NCBI RefSeq assembly: GCF_005116715.1
Contig: NZ_SWCI01000013.1
Span: 1 to 64,000 of the forward strand
Source of the DNA: Ferrimonas sediminicola
GTDB lineage: Bacteria; Pseudomonadota; Gammaproteobacteria; Enterobacterales; Shewanellaceae
Reading direction: 5' to 3'
DNA length: 64,000 bases
Below the pieces are notes generated by a model that saw nothing but the letters and a program-made list of their open reading frames with translations, was not told where the DNA came from and searched no databases. Each line of letters starts with the position of its first letter. The first letter of the stretch is position 1. Shown here piece by piece: positions 53,387-64,000 of this stretch. A program made the translations under genes and the position numbers.

Positions 53387-54715
53387 ATGACCCTTACCGC
53401 CATTCTTTCCCGGCGTCAGGCCCACAGGCGTACCTTTGCCCTGGCCTGGCCGATGATCCTGTCTAATATCACCATCCCCCTGCTGGGGCTGGTGGATACC
53501 GCGGTAATTGGTCATCTTGATGAGGCCTACTACCTGGGTGGTGTGGCCGTCGGGTCGATGATTATAACCTTTCTGATGTGGATGCTGGGTTTTTTGCGTA
53601 TGGGCACCACCGCCTTGGTGGCCCAGGGGCTGGGGGCCGATGACATCCCGGCCCAGTTTGCCGTGCTCAAGCAGGGGGTGGCGCTGGCGCTCGTCCTGGC
53701 CTTGTGGCTGCTGTTGTTGCAGTGGCCCATTCGCCACTGGGGTCTGCCCCTGGCCGGCGGCAGTGAGGAGGTGCAGCGGTTTGCGGCGGAGTATTTCGCC
53801 ATCCGCATCTGGGGGGCGCCGGCGGCCCTGGTGAACCTGGTGTTGCTGGGATTCCTGTTGGGTCGGGGACAGCCCAGGGTGGCGATGTGGCAGCTGTTGC
53901 TGGGCAACGGACTGAACATCGCGCTGGACCTGCTGCTGGTGGTAGGATTGGGCTGGGGCGTTGCCGGCGCCGCCTGGGCCAGCCTGGCGGCGGAGTACGG
54001 CACCCTGGCCCTGGCGGCGGTGCTGGTGTGGCGGCAACTGCGGGGTAACCCGGCTCTGGATTGGTACCCCGCCCTGCAGGGGGTGGGGCGGCTGGTGAGG
54101 CTGAACCGGGATATCTTCCTGCGTACCCTGTGTCTGCAGCTCTGCTTCAGCTTCGTCACCCTGATGGGGGCCAGACTGGGCGACACTGTGGTGGCGGGAA
54201 ACGCGGTGCTGATGAACTTCCTGCTGGTGATCTCCTACGCCCTGGATGGCTTTGCCTACAGCGCCGAGGTGGAGGTGGGGCGTGCCTGGGGAGCCAGGGA
54301 CAGGGCGCAGTTGCGCCAAGCGGTGGTGCTGGGCTGGTTCTGGTCGGCGGTGACCGCCCTGGTGTTCGTGGTGTTGTTTGCCCTGGCCGGAGAGGGGATG
54401 ATCCTGTTGCTGACCGACATCGATGCGGTGCGGGCGCACGCCATCCGCTACCTCCCCTGGGTGGTGGCCCTGCCGGCGCTCGCCTTCAGCTGCTTCCTGT
54501 TTGACGGTGTCTACATCGGCGCGGCCCTTGGGCGCCCGATGCGCAACGCCATGCTGGTATCCGCACTGGGGTTCTTCGCCCTATGGTGGGGGTTTCACGG
54601 GCTGGGCAATCACGGCCTGTGGCTGGCGCTGTGTGGCTTCATGCTGTTGCGGGGGCTGACCCTGGGCTGGCACTACCTGGTCAGGTTGAATCCTCAGGCT
54701 CACTGGGCCGGATAG
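53387..54715 (+). CDS. MATE-family efflux transporter (DinF-like)
   Basis: A 442-residue protein with 12 hydrophobic segments. The N-terminal FALAWPMILSNITIPLLGLV followed by DTAVIGHL is characteristic of DinF-type MATE transporters, as are RMGTTALVAQGLGADD and the second-half LDGFAYSAEVEVGRAWGARD. It extrudes drugs or metabolites using a cation gradient; the substrate is unknown. It is divergent from the deacetylase, 18 bases apart, and followed by a terminator. Confidence 0.9.
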   Translation: MTLTAILSRRQAHRRTFALAWPMILSNITIPLLGLVDTAVIGHLDEAYYLGGVAVGSMIITFLMWMLGFLRMGTTALVAQGLGADDIPAQFAVLKQGVALALVLALWLLLLQWPIRHWGLPLAGGSEEVQRFAAEYFAIRIWGAPAALVNLVLLGFLLGRGQPRVAMWQLLLGNGLNIALDLLLVVGLGWGVAGAAWASLAAEYGTLALAAVLVWRQLRGNPALDWYPALQGVGRLVRLNRDIFLRTLCLQLCFSFVTLMGARLGDTVVAGNAVLMNFLLVISYALDGFAYSAEVEVGRAWGARDRAQLRQAVVLGWFWSAVTALVFVVLFALAGEGMILLLTDIDAVRAHAIRYLPWVVALPALAFSCFLFDGVYIGAALGRPMRNAMLVSALGFFALWWGFHGLGNHGLWLALCGFMLLRGLTLGWHYLVRLNPQAHWAG

Positions 54716-54716
54716 C

Positions 54717-54743
54717 AAAACGCCCGGCAGTGCCGGGCGTTGC
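54717..54743. terminator. Inverted repeat terminator between MATE gene and nfuA
   Basis: AACGCCCGGCA and TGCCGGGCGTT are perfectly complementary with a single-base centre, between the converging MATE and nfuA genes. The T-run is short (TT), so it may act weakly in both directions. Confidence 0.75.
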
Positions 54744-54758
54744 TCTGACGGGCGACCA

Positions 54759-55337
54759 TCAGTAGAAGGAGTGGTCGCCGTGCTCGTGTTCGGTCATGTC
54801 CCGTACCCCGTTGAGCTCACCGGGGAAGGCTTCCAGCAACTGCTTCTCGATGCCGTCTTTCAGGGTCACATCCACCATGGAACAGCCGTTACAGCCGCCA
54901 CCAAACTGGATCACCGCGATGCCGTCGTCGGTGAGCTCCATCAGGCTGATGAAGCCGCCGTGTCCCGCCAGCTGCGGGTTCACCTGGGACTGGATGATGT
55001 AGTCCAGGCGATCCTTCAGCGGTGCGTCGTCGGCTACTTTACGCATCTTGGCATTGGGGGCCTTCAGAGTCAGCTGGGCGCCCAGCTGATCGGTGACGTA
55101 GTCGATCAGGGCTTCCTCCAGGAAGGGGGCGCTCTTTTCGTCCACCAGGGCATCGAAGCCGTCGAAGGGCAGGCTGATGTCGTCCTGCTCCATTGCATCC
55201 GGTGGGCAGTAGGAGACGCCACACTCGGCCTGGGGAGTACCGGGATTGATGACAAATACGCGGATATTGGTGCCTTCGGGCTGCTGCTCCAGCAGCTTCT
55301 TGAAGTGGCCCTGGGCGGATTCGGTAATGGTGATCAT
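54759..55337 (-). CDS. nfuA: Fe-S biogenesis protein NfuA
   Basis: A 192-residue iron-sulfur carrier. The N-terminal degenerate A-type domain ([20 protein letters not shown] ... AECGVSYC) is followed by the Nfu domain with [17 protein letters not shown]. The C-x-x-C of the second domain binds a 4Fe-4S cluster at the dimer interface. It is full length (E. coli 191) and close to comF/bioH, as in E. coli (bioH-gntX-nfuA). Confidence 0.96.
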   Translation of the reverse strand: MITITESAQGHFKKLLEQQPEGTNIRVFVINPGTPQAECGVSYCPPDAMEQDDISLPFDGFDALVDEKSAPFLEEALIDYVTDQLGAQLTLKAPNAKMRKVADDAPLKDRLDYIIQSQVNPQLAGHGGFISLMELTDDGIAVIQFGGGCNGCSMVDVTLKDGIEKQLLEAFPGELNGVRDMTEHEHGDHSFY

Positions 55338-55512
55338 AACTGCTCTCTGCTGCGGCTAAAGCCTGAGTAGTGGAGTCGGATATCCGAATCATACTCCGAT
55401 GCGGGGTCGGATAACACCCTCCGCAGGCGATCACTGTCACGCTTTGGCTGGATCATGACCGGTCCCACTGATAGCATCTTCCCATTATAAAAACCGAAGA
55501 CCCTCACGGAAG

Positions 55513-57999
55513 ATGCGATATTTTATATTATTAATCAGCATGATATGCGGATGTGCCTGGGCCGCTCCCTCTGCCCTTCTGCCCCAGGAACAGGCCTATT
55601 TGCCCTCGATTCAGACCCCCAGGGCCGCGTTTGGCCGTCCGGTGGGGGAGCGGCACCTGAGGTATGATCAGGTGTTGGGCTACTTCCAGACCCTGGCCCG
55701 GGAGTCGGACCGGGTGACCCTGGAGTCGGCCGGAGTCAGTCATCAGGGCCGTGAGCAGATCGCCGCGGTGATCACCTCCCCCCGCAACCACGCCAAGCTG
55801 GATGAGATCCTGGCTCGCCGGGCCCTGGTGGTGGAGGGCAAGGCGGTTGCCGGTCCCACCGTGGTGTGGCTGGCCTACAGCATCCATGGGGATGAGGCCA
55901 GCGGCCTGCACGCCGGTACCCTATTTGCCTACTACTTGGCCGCGTCCCGATCCGAGGAGGTGGCCCGCTGGCTGGAGGAGATGGTGATCCTGATCACGCC
56001 CAGCCAGAATCCCGATGGCAACGATCGCTTCGCCAACTGGGTGAACGGCTTCACCGGCACCCGCCTCAATGGCTCCAGCTGGCACCGGGAGCATTTCCAG
56101 GCCTGGCCCAGCGGCCGGGTCAACCACTTCCTGGCGGACCTCAATCGCGACTGGCTCTATATGAGGCACCCCGAGAGCCGGGGCCGTGTGGCACTCTATC
56201 AGCGCTGGCAGCCCCACGTGGTGGGCGATTTCCACGAGATGGGCCACAACAGCAGCTACTTCTTCCAGCCCGGGGTCCCCAGCCGCACCCACCCCCTGAC
56301 ACCGTCGCAGAATCAGTCGCTGACCTCGGCCCTGGGCCACTACCATGCCGAGGCCCTGGATGCCCTGGGCCAGCCCTACTTCTCCCGGGAGTCGTTCGAC
56401 GATTTCTACTACGGCAAGGGGTCGACCTATCCGGACATCAACGGCGGCGTCGGCATCCTGTTTGAGCAGGCGACGGTGCGTGGTCATCTGCGCGAGACCG
56501 AGTTCGGCCCCCGCACCTTCGCCGAGGCGATTCGCAACCAGCTGGCCACCTCCTTCTCCACGGTGCGTGGCAGCTTCGAGCAGCAGAAGGCGCTGCAGCA
56601 GTACCAACGCCAGTTCTTCGCCCGCTCCCTGGAACGGGGGCGGGATCGCGGCGGCAGCGGCCTGTTGGTGGGGGCCGAGGGTGACTCTGGCCGCCTGCAG
56701 GCCCTGGTGGAGATCCTCGAGGGCCACGGCATCCATTATGGCTACCTGACCCGGCCCCTGACCGCCCAGAAGCGTCAGTTTGCCGCCGGCAGCCTGTATA
56801 TCCCCTTCGACCAGGGCCGCTACGCCCTGATGGAGGCGTTGTTCGACAAGCGCACCCAGTTCGAGGATAACACCTTCTACGATGTCTCCGCCTTCGCCGT
56901 CGACCTGGCGTTTGACCTGAAGGTGGCCACCGCCAAGCGCCAGCCGCCGCTGACCGACCGGCAGCCGACGCTGGCGCCCGCCTCCGCGGAGCGGGCCCTG
57001 GCCTGGGTGCTGCCCTGGTCCGATCGCCGCTCGCCCGCCGTGTTGCAGAGCCTGCTGGATCGGGGGATCCAGGTCCGTTTCGGTGAATTGGCCAGCCGTC
57101 TGCACGGCGAGGAGGGGGAGCTGCAGCTGGCGCCGGGATCGCTGGTGATCAGCGGCCGTCAACCCGGCGTTGAGCAGGCCCTTCAGGCGGTGCGTGACCG
57201 CTTCGGCCTGGAACCCAAGGCGGTGACGCGTGGTCAGGCTCTCAGCGGCCCGGACCTGGGCAGCCGGACTTTCAGGTCGGTGAACCGGGTCAAGCCGATG
57301 ATCCTGGTGGGGCGCAATGTCTCCCAGTACGAGGTGGGCCAGCTGTGGCATTACCTGGATCAGCAGCTGGGGGTGGCGCCGACCCTGATCGACGGCGAGT
57401 ACGCCGAGCGGGTGCCCATGGAGGAGTTTACCCACCTGTTCCTGGTGGATGGCCGTTATCGCAGCCTGACGCCGGCGCTGAGCAGCCGCATCCAGGACTT
57501 CGTTCGCCAGGGTGGTGTGCTGGTGGCCTGGCAGGGGGGCGCCCGCGAGGTGGCGGAGTGGGACCTGGTCCCAGTGGAGATTCAGGGACGCGAGGAACTG
57601 GGCCGGGAGTTCGAGGAGCACCCCATCCAGTTTGCCGAGCGCCACCAGGAGGACGCCCGTCGCACCATCGGCGGCGCCATCGTTGCCTGGGAGCTGGATG
57701 TCAGCCATCCCCTGGCTTTCGGCCTGGGGCCTACCCTGCCGATGATGAAGAACCGGGAGATGGTGCTGGAGGCCCGCGGCGGCATGGTGGTGGGTCGCTA
57801 TGCCCGCCAACCGCTGCTCTCCGGGTTCATGGCTCCGGAGTATCGTCAGTCACTGTCCAGCCAGGGCAGCGCGGTGGTGGCCCGGAGCGGCCAGGGCGCG
57901 GTGGTGCTGCTGGCGGACAACCCGCTGTTCCGCAACTTCTGGCTGGGGGGGGAACGGCTGGTGGCCAACACCCTCTATCTGGTGCCGTCACTGCACTGA
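55513..57999 (+). CDS. Large M14-family zinc carboxypeptidase, exported
   Basis: An 828-residue protein with a signal peptide (YFILLISMICGCAWAAPSA). The M14 catalytic domain lies at about 40-360. Zinc ligands are in SIHGDEASGLHAGT (H-x-x-E) and GDFHEMGHNSSY (His), and a Glu is in ILFEQATVRGHLRETE. The second half (about 380-828) has no family I can name but looks like a globular glutamine-amidotransferase-like fold (LFLVDGRYRSL; GVLVAWQGGA). Inserted between nfuA and comF, it is not part of the usual nfuA-bioH cluster. It could degrade peptides in the periplasm. Confidence 0.82.
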   Translation: MRYFILLISMICGCAWAAPSALLPQEQAYLPSIQTPRAAFGRPVGERHLRYDQVLGYFQTLARESDRVTLESAGVSHQGREQIAAVITSPRNHAKLDEILARRALVVEGKAVAGPTVVWLAYSIHGDEASGLHAGTLFAYYLAASRSEEVARWLEEMVILITPSQNPDGNDRFANWVNGFTGTRLNGSSWHREHFQAWPSGRVNHFLADLNRDWLYMRHPESRGRVALYQRWQPHVVGDFHEMGHNSSYFFQPGVPSRTHPLTPSQNQSLTSALGHYHAEALDALGQPYFSRESFDDFYYGKGSTYPDINGGVGILFEQATVRGHLRETEFGPRTFAEAIRNQLATSFSTVRGSFEQQKALQQYQRQFFARSLERGRDRGGSGLLVGAEGDSGRLQALVEILEGHGIHYGYLTRPLTAQKRQFAAGSLYIPFDQGRYALMEALFDKRTQFEDNTFYDVSAFAVDLAFDLKVATAKRQPPLTDRQPTLAPASAERALAWVLPWSDRRSPAVLQSLLDRGIQVRFGELASRLHGEEGELQLAPGSLVISGRQPGVEQALQAVRDRFGLEPKAVTRGQALSGPDLGSRTFRSVNRVKPMILVGRNVSQYEVGQLWHYLDQQLGVAPTLIDGEYAERVPMEEFTHLFLVDGRYRSLTPALSSRIQDFVRQGGVLVAWQGGAREVAEWDLVPVEIQGREELGREFEEHPIQFAERHQEDARRTIGGAIVAWELDVSHPLAFGLGPTLPMMKNREMVLEARGGMVVGRYARQPLLSGFMAPEYRQSLSSQGSAVVARSGQGAVVLLADNPLFRNFWLGGERLVANTLYLVPSLH

Positions 58000-58009
58000 G
58001 CCCCGGGGC

Positions 58010-58732
58010 CTAGCGTCGGTTCAGGGCGCTGGCCAGGGTCCAGTACTGAGTGACCCGCACCCCGGCACGGCCCAGGGTACGGGTCACGCTTTTCAGGGTG
58101 GAGCCGGTGGTGATGATGTCGTCCACCAGGGCCACCTGCTGCCCCTCCCCTTGCTCGATGACGCCGAAGGCATCCCGCAGGTTATCCCTTCTCGCCTGCC
58201 CATCCAGCTGATGTTGCAACTGGGTGGGGCGGCTCTTAATCACCAACTGGTCCAGCAGGGGCAGCTCCAGCTCCGTCGCCAGCGCCCGGGCCACCAGCCA
58301 GGCGGGGTTAAACCCCAGCTGCCTCAGCCGCGCCCTGTGGGTGGGCACCGGCACCAGGGCCTCGGGCCAGGGCAGGATCCCCTGCCGGTGAAGCGCGTCG
58401 ATCTGGCCGGCAAGGTGCCGGGCCAGCGGGGGCACCAGCTGGGGCTGTGTCCGGGTCTTGATGTGGGCCACGCAGGGGCCGATGGGACCATGGTAGTGGA
58501 AGGCGCTGATCACCGGGCGCCAGCGCTTGCGTTTCAGGCAGGCGCCACAGCGGTAGGGGGGCACACGCTCCAGCGACCGGTGGCAGTGCAGGCATACCGA
58601 ACCCAGGGCGCCGTCGTCCAGACAGACGTCGCACAGCCCGGCTCCTCGGTCCAGGGGTTGCTGGCACAGGGCGCAGCGGTTGGGTAGACTGGCCGCCACG
58701 ATCGACGACAGGGCATGGGAGAGGGTCAGCAT
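58010..58732 (-). CDS. gntX: ComF/GntX-family phosphoribosyltransferase-like protein
   Basis: A 240-residue protein of the ComF family. It has an N-terminal zinc-ribbon-like Cys set (RCALCQQPLDRGAGLCDVC ... CLHCHRS ... YRCGACLKRKR) and a C-terminal PRTase domain (LVPVPTHRARLRQLGFNPAW ... VALVDDIITTGSTLKSVTRT). In competent bacteria ComF works in DNA uptake; in E. coli its relative GntX aids use of DNA as nutrient. It starts at the ATG at 58732, whose CATG also holds the bioH start on the other strand; a start at 58756 is possible. Confidence 0.87.
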   Translation of the reverse strand: MLTLSHALSSIVAASLPNRCALCQQPLDRGAGLCDVCLDDGALGSVCLHCHRSLERVPPYRCGACLKRKRWRPVISAFHYHGPIGPCVAHIKTRTQPQLVPPLARHLAGQIDALHRQGILPWPEALVPVPTHRARLRQLGFNPAWLVARALATELELPLLDQLVIKSRPTQLQHQLDGQARRDNLRDAFGVIEQGEGQQVALVDDIITTGSTLKSVTRTLGRAGVRVTQYWTLASALNRR

Positions 58733-59528
58733 GTCAGTAAGCCTAGACGAATCCATCCACCTTCACTGGCAGGGTGAGGGGCAAGCGCTGCTGCTGCTTC
58801 ACGGCTGGGGCATGAACGGTCGAGTGTTCGACCCCTTTGCCCGGCTGCTGGCGGAGCGGGGCTTTCGAGTGGGAACGGTGGATCTGCCCGGCTTTGGCCT
58901 CAGCGCGCCCCTTGAGGGGGGGCTCAGCCTGGAAGGGCTGGGCGATGCCCTGCTTCCCCACCTGCCTCAGGGGTGCGTCCTGGCCGGCTGGTCCCTGGGG
59001 GGGATGGTGGCGACCCAACTGGCCCTGGCCAGCCCGCAACGGGTCAGCCATCTGGTGACCCTGGCCAGCTCTCCCTGCTTCCGAGCCCGTGACGGCTGGC
59101 CCGGCATCAAGCCTCGGGTGCTGGAGGGGTTTGCCCAGGCCCTGAATCAGGACCTGACGGGGACCCTGGAGCGGTTTGTGGCCCTGCAGGCGATGGGCAG
59201 TGCCAGTGCCCGCAGCGACACCAAGGCGATTCGGGCGCTGCTGACCGAGGCGCCGGAACCGGATCCCCAGGCCCTGGCTCAGGGGCTGGAGATCCTCCGG
59301 GATGCCGATCAGCGTCCGGCCCTGGCGGGGGTGCGCCAGCCCTGGCTCAGGATCTATGGTCGGCTGGACGCCCTGGTGCCCTCGGACTCCCTGGCGCCGA
59401 TGGCGCGGCTGACGCCGGAGAGCCGGGAGGCGGTGTTGCCCAAGGCGGCCCATGCGCCCTTTATCTCCCATCCGCAGGAGACCGCGGATCTGATCCAGTC
59501 GTTCTTGGGGTCCGCCGCTCCCGCCTAA
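58731..59528 (+). CDS. bioH: Pimeloyl-[acyl-carrier protein] methyl ester esterase BioH
   Basis: A 265-residue alpha/beta hydrolase that frees pimeloyl-ACP in biotin synthesis. The oxyanion region is LLLLHGWGMNGRVFDPFARL. The nucleophile is in LAGWSLGGMVATQLAL (G-W-S-L-G-G), the Asp in RIYGRLDALVPSD, and the His in KAAHAPFISHPQE. I chose the ATG at 58731 because GGAGAGGG lies upstream; an ATG at 58680 would enter comF. Back-to-back with comF, as in E. coli. Confidence 0.92.
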   Translation: MSVSLDESIHLHWQGEGQALLLLHGWGMNGRVFDPFARLLAERGFRVGTVDLPGFGLSAPLEGGLSLEGLGDALLPHLPQGCVLAGWSLGGMVATQLALASPQRVSHLVTLASSPCFRARDGWPGIKPRVLEGFAQALNQDLTGTLERFVALQAMGSASARSDTKAIRALLTEAPEPDPQALAQGLEILRDADQRPALAGVRQPWLRIYGRLDALVPSDSLAPMARLTPESREAVLPKAAHAPFISHPQETADLIQSFLGSAAPA

Positions 59529-59608
59529 CAGATTTTGGGCCAACTCCTTGTTTAACTTTTTACATTTCAAGTGAGTTGGTGAATAATTGACCAGGAATAG
59601 GAGAGCCC

Positions 59609-60056
59609 ATGTTCCTGGTTTCCAACTACCCGCAAGTGCCAATCGTCACCACCAACCCGGCGACGGACGATGTCCGCCAGCAGGCGCTGGCGCGTGCGCC
59701 GGTGGTGCCGCCGCGGGAGGCGGAGCGATCCGCCTCGGAGCGGGCGCTGGACCCTGAGCATGATCCTGTCCAGATCCCCTCCGGCGGCAGGCTCAAGCGC
59801 CGCCAAGCCGAGGGGGAGGAGCCCAGGGAGGAGTCCTCACAGCCGGAGCATCAGGCCAAGGGAGGCGTGTTTGAGCTGTGGCGCCCTCCCACCTTTGACC
59901 GGCCCGGCGTGCGTCGTCAGGAGTCGGGGCTGGCTCCCCGCACCGGCGCTCACCCGTCGGTGGAGTTGAGCGATAACGAGTACCAGAGGTTTACCCGAAT
60001 CCTCCACCGTCGCTACAGCCAGGTGGCCCGGCCCGCCGAGCCACCGGCTTTTCAGG

Positions 60057-60067
<11 letters not shown>
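59609..60067 (+). CDS. Uncharacterised, mostly disordered protein
   Basis: A 152-residue protein with no signal peptide or membrane part. The middle is rich in Glu, Arg, Pro and Ser ([18 protein letters not shown]-like character) and predicted disordered. The end contains [20 protein letters not shown], the only ordered-looking part. GAATAGGAGA lies before the ATG at 59609. The stop overlaps tex by 11 bases on the other strand. I do not recognise it; an equivalent may exist in relatives near bioH. Confidence 0.55.
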
Positions 60068-62393
<2,326 letters not shown>

Positions 62394-62490
62394 AGCGGTT
62401 GAATTTGCCTTTGATGGTTATGCGAGATAAAACTAAACCGGAATCTATCACAGACCTTCCCGGTTTTACCCACAACACCTTAGCGACTGA

Positions 62491-62973
62491 ATGAAAAAAG
62501 CCAACCTTATTACCCGAGAGGGGTGGAACACCCTGGAGCAGGAACTGAAATACCTATGGAAGGAGGAGCGCCCGCGGGTGACGCAAGCGGTGCAGGAGGC
62601 GGCCGCCCTGGGGGACCGCTCCGAAAACGCCGAATACATCTACGGCAAGAAGCGGCTGAGGGAGATCGACCGCCGGGTGCGCTTCCTCTCCAAGCGGATG
62701 GAGCAGCTGCGCATCGTCGAGCCGGATCCCCGCCAGGAGGGCCGGGTCTACTTCGGCGCCTGGGTGGTGCTGGAGTCGGAGGAGGGCGAGCTGCGCCGTT
62801 ATCGGCTGGTGGGCCCGGACGAGTTCAATGTCAGCGAGGGCAAGGTCAGCATCGACTCCCCGCTGGCGAGGGCCCTGCTGGGCAAAGAGGTGGACGACGA
62901 GGTGATGGTTCGGACACCGGAAGGCGAGCAGATCTACTATATCAATGAGATACGCTATAAGGCAGCGGATTAA
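62491..62973 (+). CDS. greB: Transcript cleavage factor GreB
   Basis: A 160-residue elongation factor that rescues backtracked RNA polymerase. The coiled-coil N-domain has ITREGWNTLEQELKYLWKEE and GDRSENAEYIYGKKRLREID, with the acidic tip between them. The C-domain ends EVMVRTPEGEQIYYINEIRY. GreB-type features outweigh GreA. It is just upstream of ompR, 11 bases away, and divergent from tex, as in E. coli and Shewanella. Confidence 0.95.
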   Translation: MKKANLITREGWNTLEQELKYLWKEERPRVTQAVQEAAALGDRSENAEYIYGKKRLREIDRRVRFLSKRMEQLRIVEPDPRQEGRVYFGAWVVLESEEGELRRYRLVGPDEFNVSEGKVSIDSPLARALLGKEVDDEVMVRTPEGEQIYYINEIRYKAAD

Positions 62974-62984
62974 GGGAGAGGCAG

Positions 62985-63710
62985 ATGACTCAGGAAACCT
63001 CAAAGATTCTGGTGGTGGACGACGATCTCAGGCTTAGGAGCCTGATCGAACGCTACCTGGGCGAACAGGGCTATCAGGTGCGGGCGGCGGCCAACTCCGA
63101 GCAGATGGACCGTCTGCTGGAGCGGGAGAACTTCCACCTGCTGGTGCTGGATCTGATGTTGCCGGGCGAGGATGGCCTGAGTATCTGTCGCCGCCTGCGT
63201 CAGGCCAACAATGAGATCCCCATCGTCATGCTCACCGCCAAGGGGGATGAGGTGGACCGCATCATCGGCCTGGAGTTGGGGGCGGACGACTACCTGCCCA
63301 AGCCATTCAACCCCCGTGAGCTGCTGGCCCGGATCAAGGCGGTACTGCGCCGCCGTCCCGGCGAAGTCCCCGGCGCCCCCTCCCAGAAGGAGCAGGAGGT
63401 GGTGTTTGGTGAGTATCGCCTCAACCTGGCCACCCGGGAGATGTTCAAGGGGGAGGAGCCCATCTCGCTCACCTCGGGGGAGTTTGCCGTACTCAAGGTG
63501 CTGGTGTCCCACCCCAGGGAACCCATGAGCCGGGACAAGCTGATGAATCAGGCCCGCGGCCGTGACTACAGCGCCCTGGAGCGCTCCATCGATGTGCAGG
63601 TGTCGCGTCTGCGCCGGCTGATCGAGGAGGACCCCGGCAACCCCAGATACATTCAGACCGTGTGGGGGCTGGGCTACGTGTTCGTCCCCGACGGCAGCTC
63701 CGCCAAGTAG
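62985..63710 (+). CDS. ompR: Osmolarity response regulator OmpR
   Basis: A 241-residue response regulator. The receiver domain has ILVVDDDLRLRSLIERYLGE, the phospho-accepting Asp in LLVLDLMLPGEDGLSICR and the Lys in DYLPKPFNPRELLARI. The winged-helix output domain (about 140-235) has LTSGEFAVLKVLVSHPREPM and DVQVSRLRRLIEEDPGNPRY. It is followed directly by envZ. Confidence 0.96.
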   Translation: MTQETSKILVVDDDLRLRSLIERYLGEQGYQVRAAANSEQMDRLLERENFHLLVLDLMLPGEDGLSICRRLRQANNEIPIVMLTAKGDEVDRIIGLELGADDYLPKPFNPRELLARIKAVLRRRPGEVPGAPSQKEQEVVFGEYRLNLATREMFKGEEPISLTSGEFAVLKVLVSHPREPMSRDKLMNQARGRDYSALERSIDVQVSRLRRLIEEDPGNPRYIQTVWGLGYVFVPDGSSAK

Positions 63711-64000
63711 ATGGTTTCCCGGCTGCTGCCCCGCAGTAACTTCGGCCAGACGGTACTGCTGATCGGCTGTCTGCTGCTGATCAACCAACTGGTGTCCTAC
63801 ATCTCCATGGACATCTACGTGGTGCGCCCCTCGACCCAGCAGATCAACCAGCTGCTCTCCCGCCAGGTGGAGCTGTTGTTTCGGGATCTGGAGCTGGACC
63901 GCACCAAGCTGACCGTGGTGGATGCCCTGAGGGACAAGCTGGCGGACGACGACTACATGAAGGTGTTTACCCTGCCTGAGGCCCGCCAGAATGGGCTGAG
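63711..64000 (+). CDS. envZ: Osmolarity sensor kinase EnvZ (partial, N-terminus)
   Basis: The frame from the ATG at 63711 runs off the window end. It begins with a membrane helix (TVLLIGCLLLINQLVSYIS) preceded by basic residues (MVSRLLPRSNFGQ) and continues into a periplasmic domain (TQQINQLLSRQVELLFRDLE). This is the N-terminal layout of EnvZ, which senses osmolarity and phosphorylates OmpR. No gap separates it from ompR. The kinase domain is not visible. Confidence 0.85.
   Translation, partial: MVSRLLPRSNFGQTVLLIGCLLLINQLVSYISMDIYVVRPSTQQINQLLSRQVELLFRDLELDRTKLTVVDALRDKLADDDYMKVFTLPEARQNGL

Noticed and set aside
53369-54439. N-terminal extension of the deacetylase frame
   Set aside because: Gln/His-rich shadow of the MATE gene; the signal peptide starts at 53368.
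55921-57810. 629-codon minus-strand frame under the M14 gene
   Set aside because: Shadow; the plus frame has signal peptide and zinc ligands.

Overview
The window looks like a chromosomal segment of a high-GC marine gammaproteobacterium of the Shewanella/Ferrimonas group (order Alteromonadales). This rests on the gene order (yicC, mscS-like, rph, pyrE, slmA, dut, coaBC, radC, rpmB, rpmG; kdkA/waaA; kbl-tdh; glpE-glpG-fliL-like-ubiC; lexA-sulA; bioH, tex, greB, ompR-envZ) and on family-level protein resemblance. GC seems clearly above 55% by eye, which fits Ferrimonas better than Shewanella. Both statements are inference; no database search was possible.

Layout. Positions 1-3036 are accessory DNA, visibly more AT-rich than the rest. 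They hold the end of an IS3-family insertion sequence cut by the window edge, two overlapping AlpA-like helix-turn-helix genes, an unknown gene and a P4-type tyrosine integrase that starts next to the 3' end of yicC, a known island insertion site. Positions 3037-12719 are core housekeeping: YicC, an MscS-type channel, RNase PH, PyrE, the nucleoid-occlusion factor SlmA, dUTPase, coenzyme A biosynthesis (CoaBC, CoaD), RadC, ribosomal proteins L28 and L33, and MutM.

After a 670-base gene-free gap, positions 13390-23311 form an LPS-core locus: GmhA and HldE (heptose precursor), a three-gene glycerol-phosphate/LicD cassette, a GT4 glycosyltransferase, a UDP-glucuronate 4-epimerase, a GT9 heptosyltransferase-like protein, the Kdo kinase KdkA and the Kdo transferase WaaA. 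Then follow a TetR regulator, threonine catabolism (kbl-tdh), the rhodanese/rhomboid pair glpE-glpG, a FliL-like protein and UbiC.

Positions 29073-36827 are a copper/metal-handling region. Small secreted Cys/His-rich proteins and a periplasmic protein with three CPMxP...CPxCGM metal-binding repeats precede a CusB-like adaptor (three more such repeats), a CusA-like RND pump and a CueR-like regulator. No outer-membrane factor gene is present. Then come a DUF2057 protein, a third small Cys/His protein, a DTW-domain protein (TapT), a TyrP-type permease and PlsB.

lexA-sulA lies behind two SOS boxes. A caa3-type cytochrome c oxidase gene cluster (coxBA-ctaG-coxC, a DUF2909 gene, surf1, an Sco-like gene, ctaA-ctaB-sco) spans 42975-51228 and is preceded by a perfect FNR-type box. 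After it comes an alpha/beta hydrolase lipoprotein gene broken by an exact 40-bp tandem duplication. The right end holds a polysaccharide deacetylase, a MATE exporter, NfuA, a large M14 carboxypeptidase, ComF, BioH, Tex, GreB and OmpR, and the start of EnvZ.
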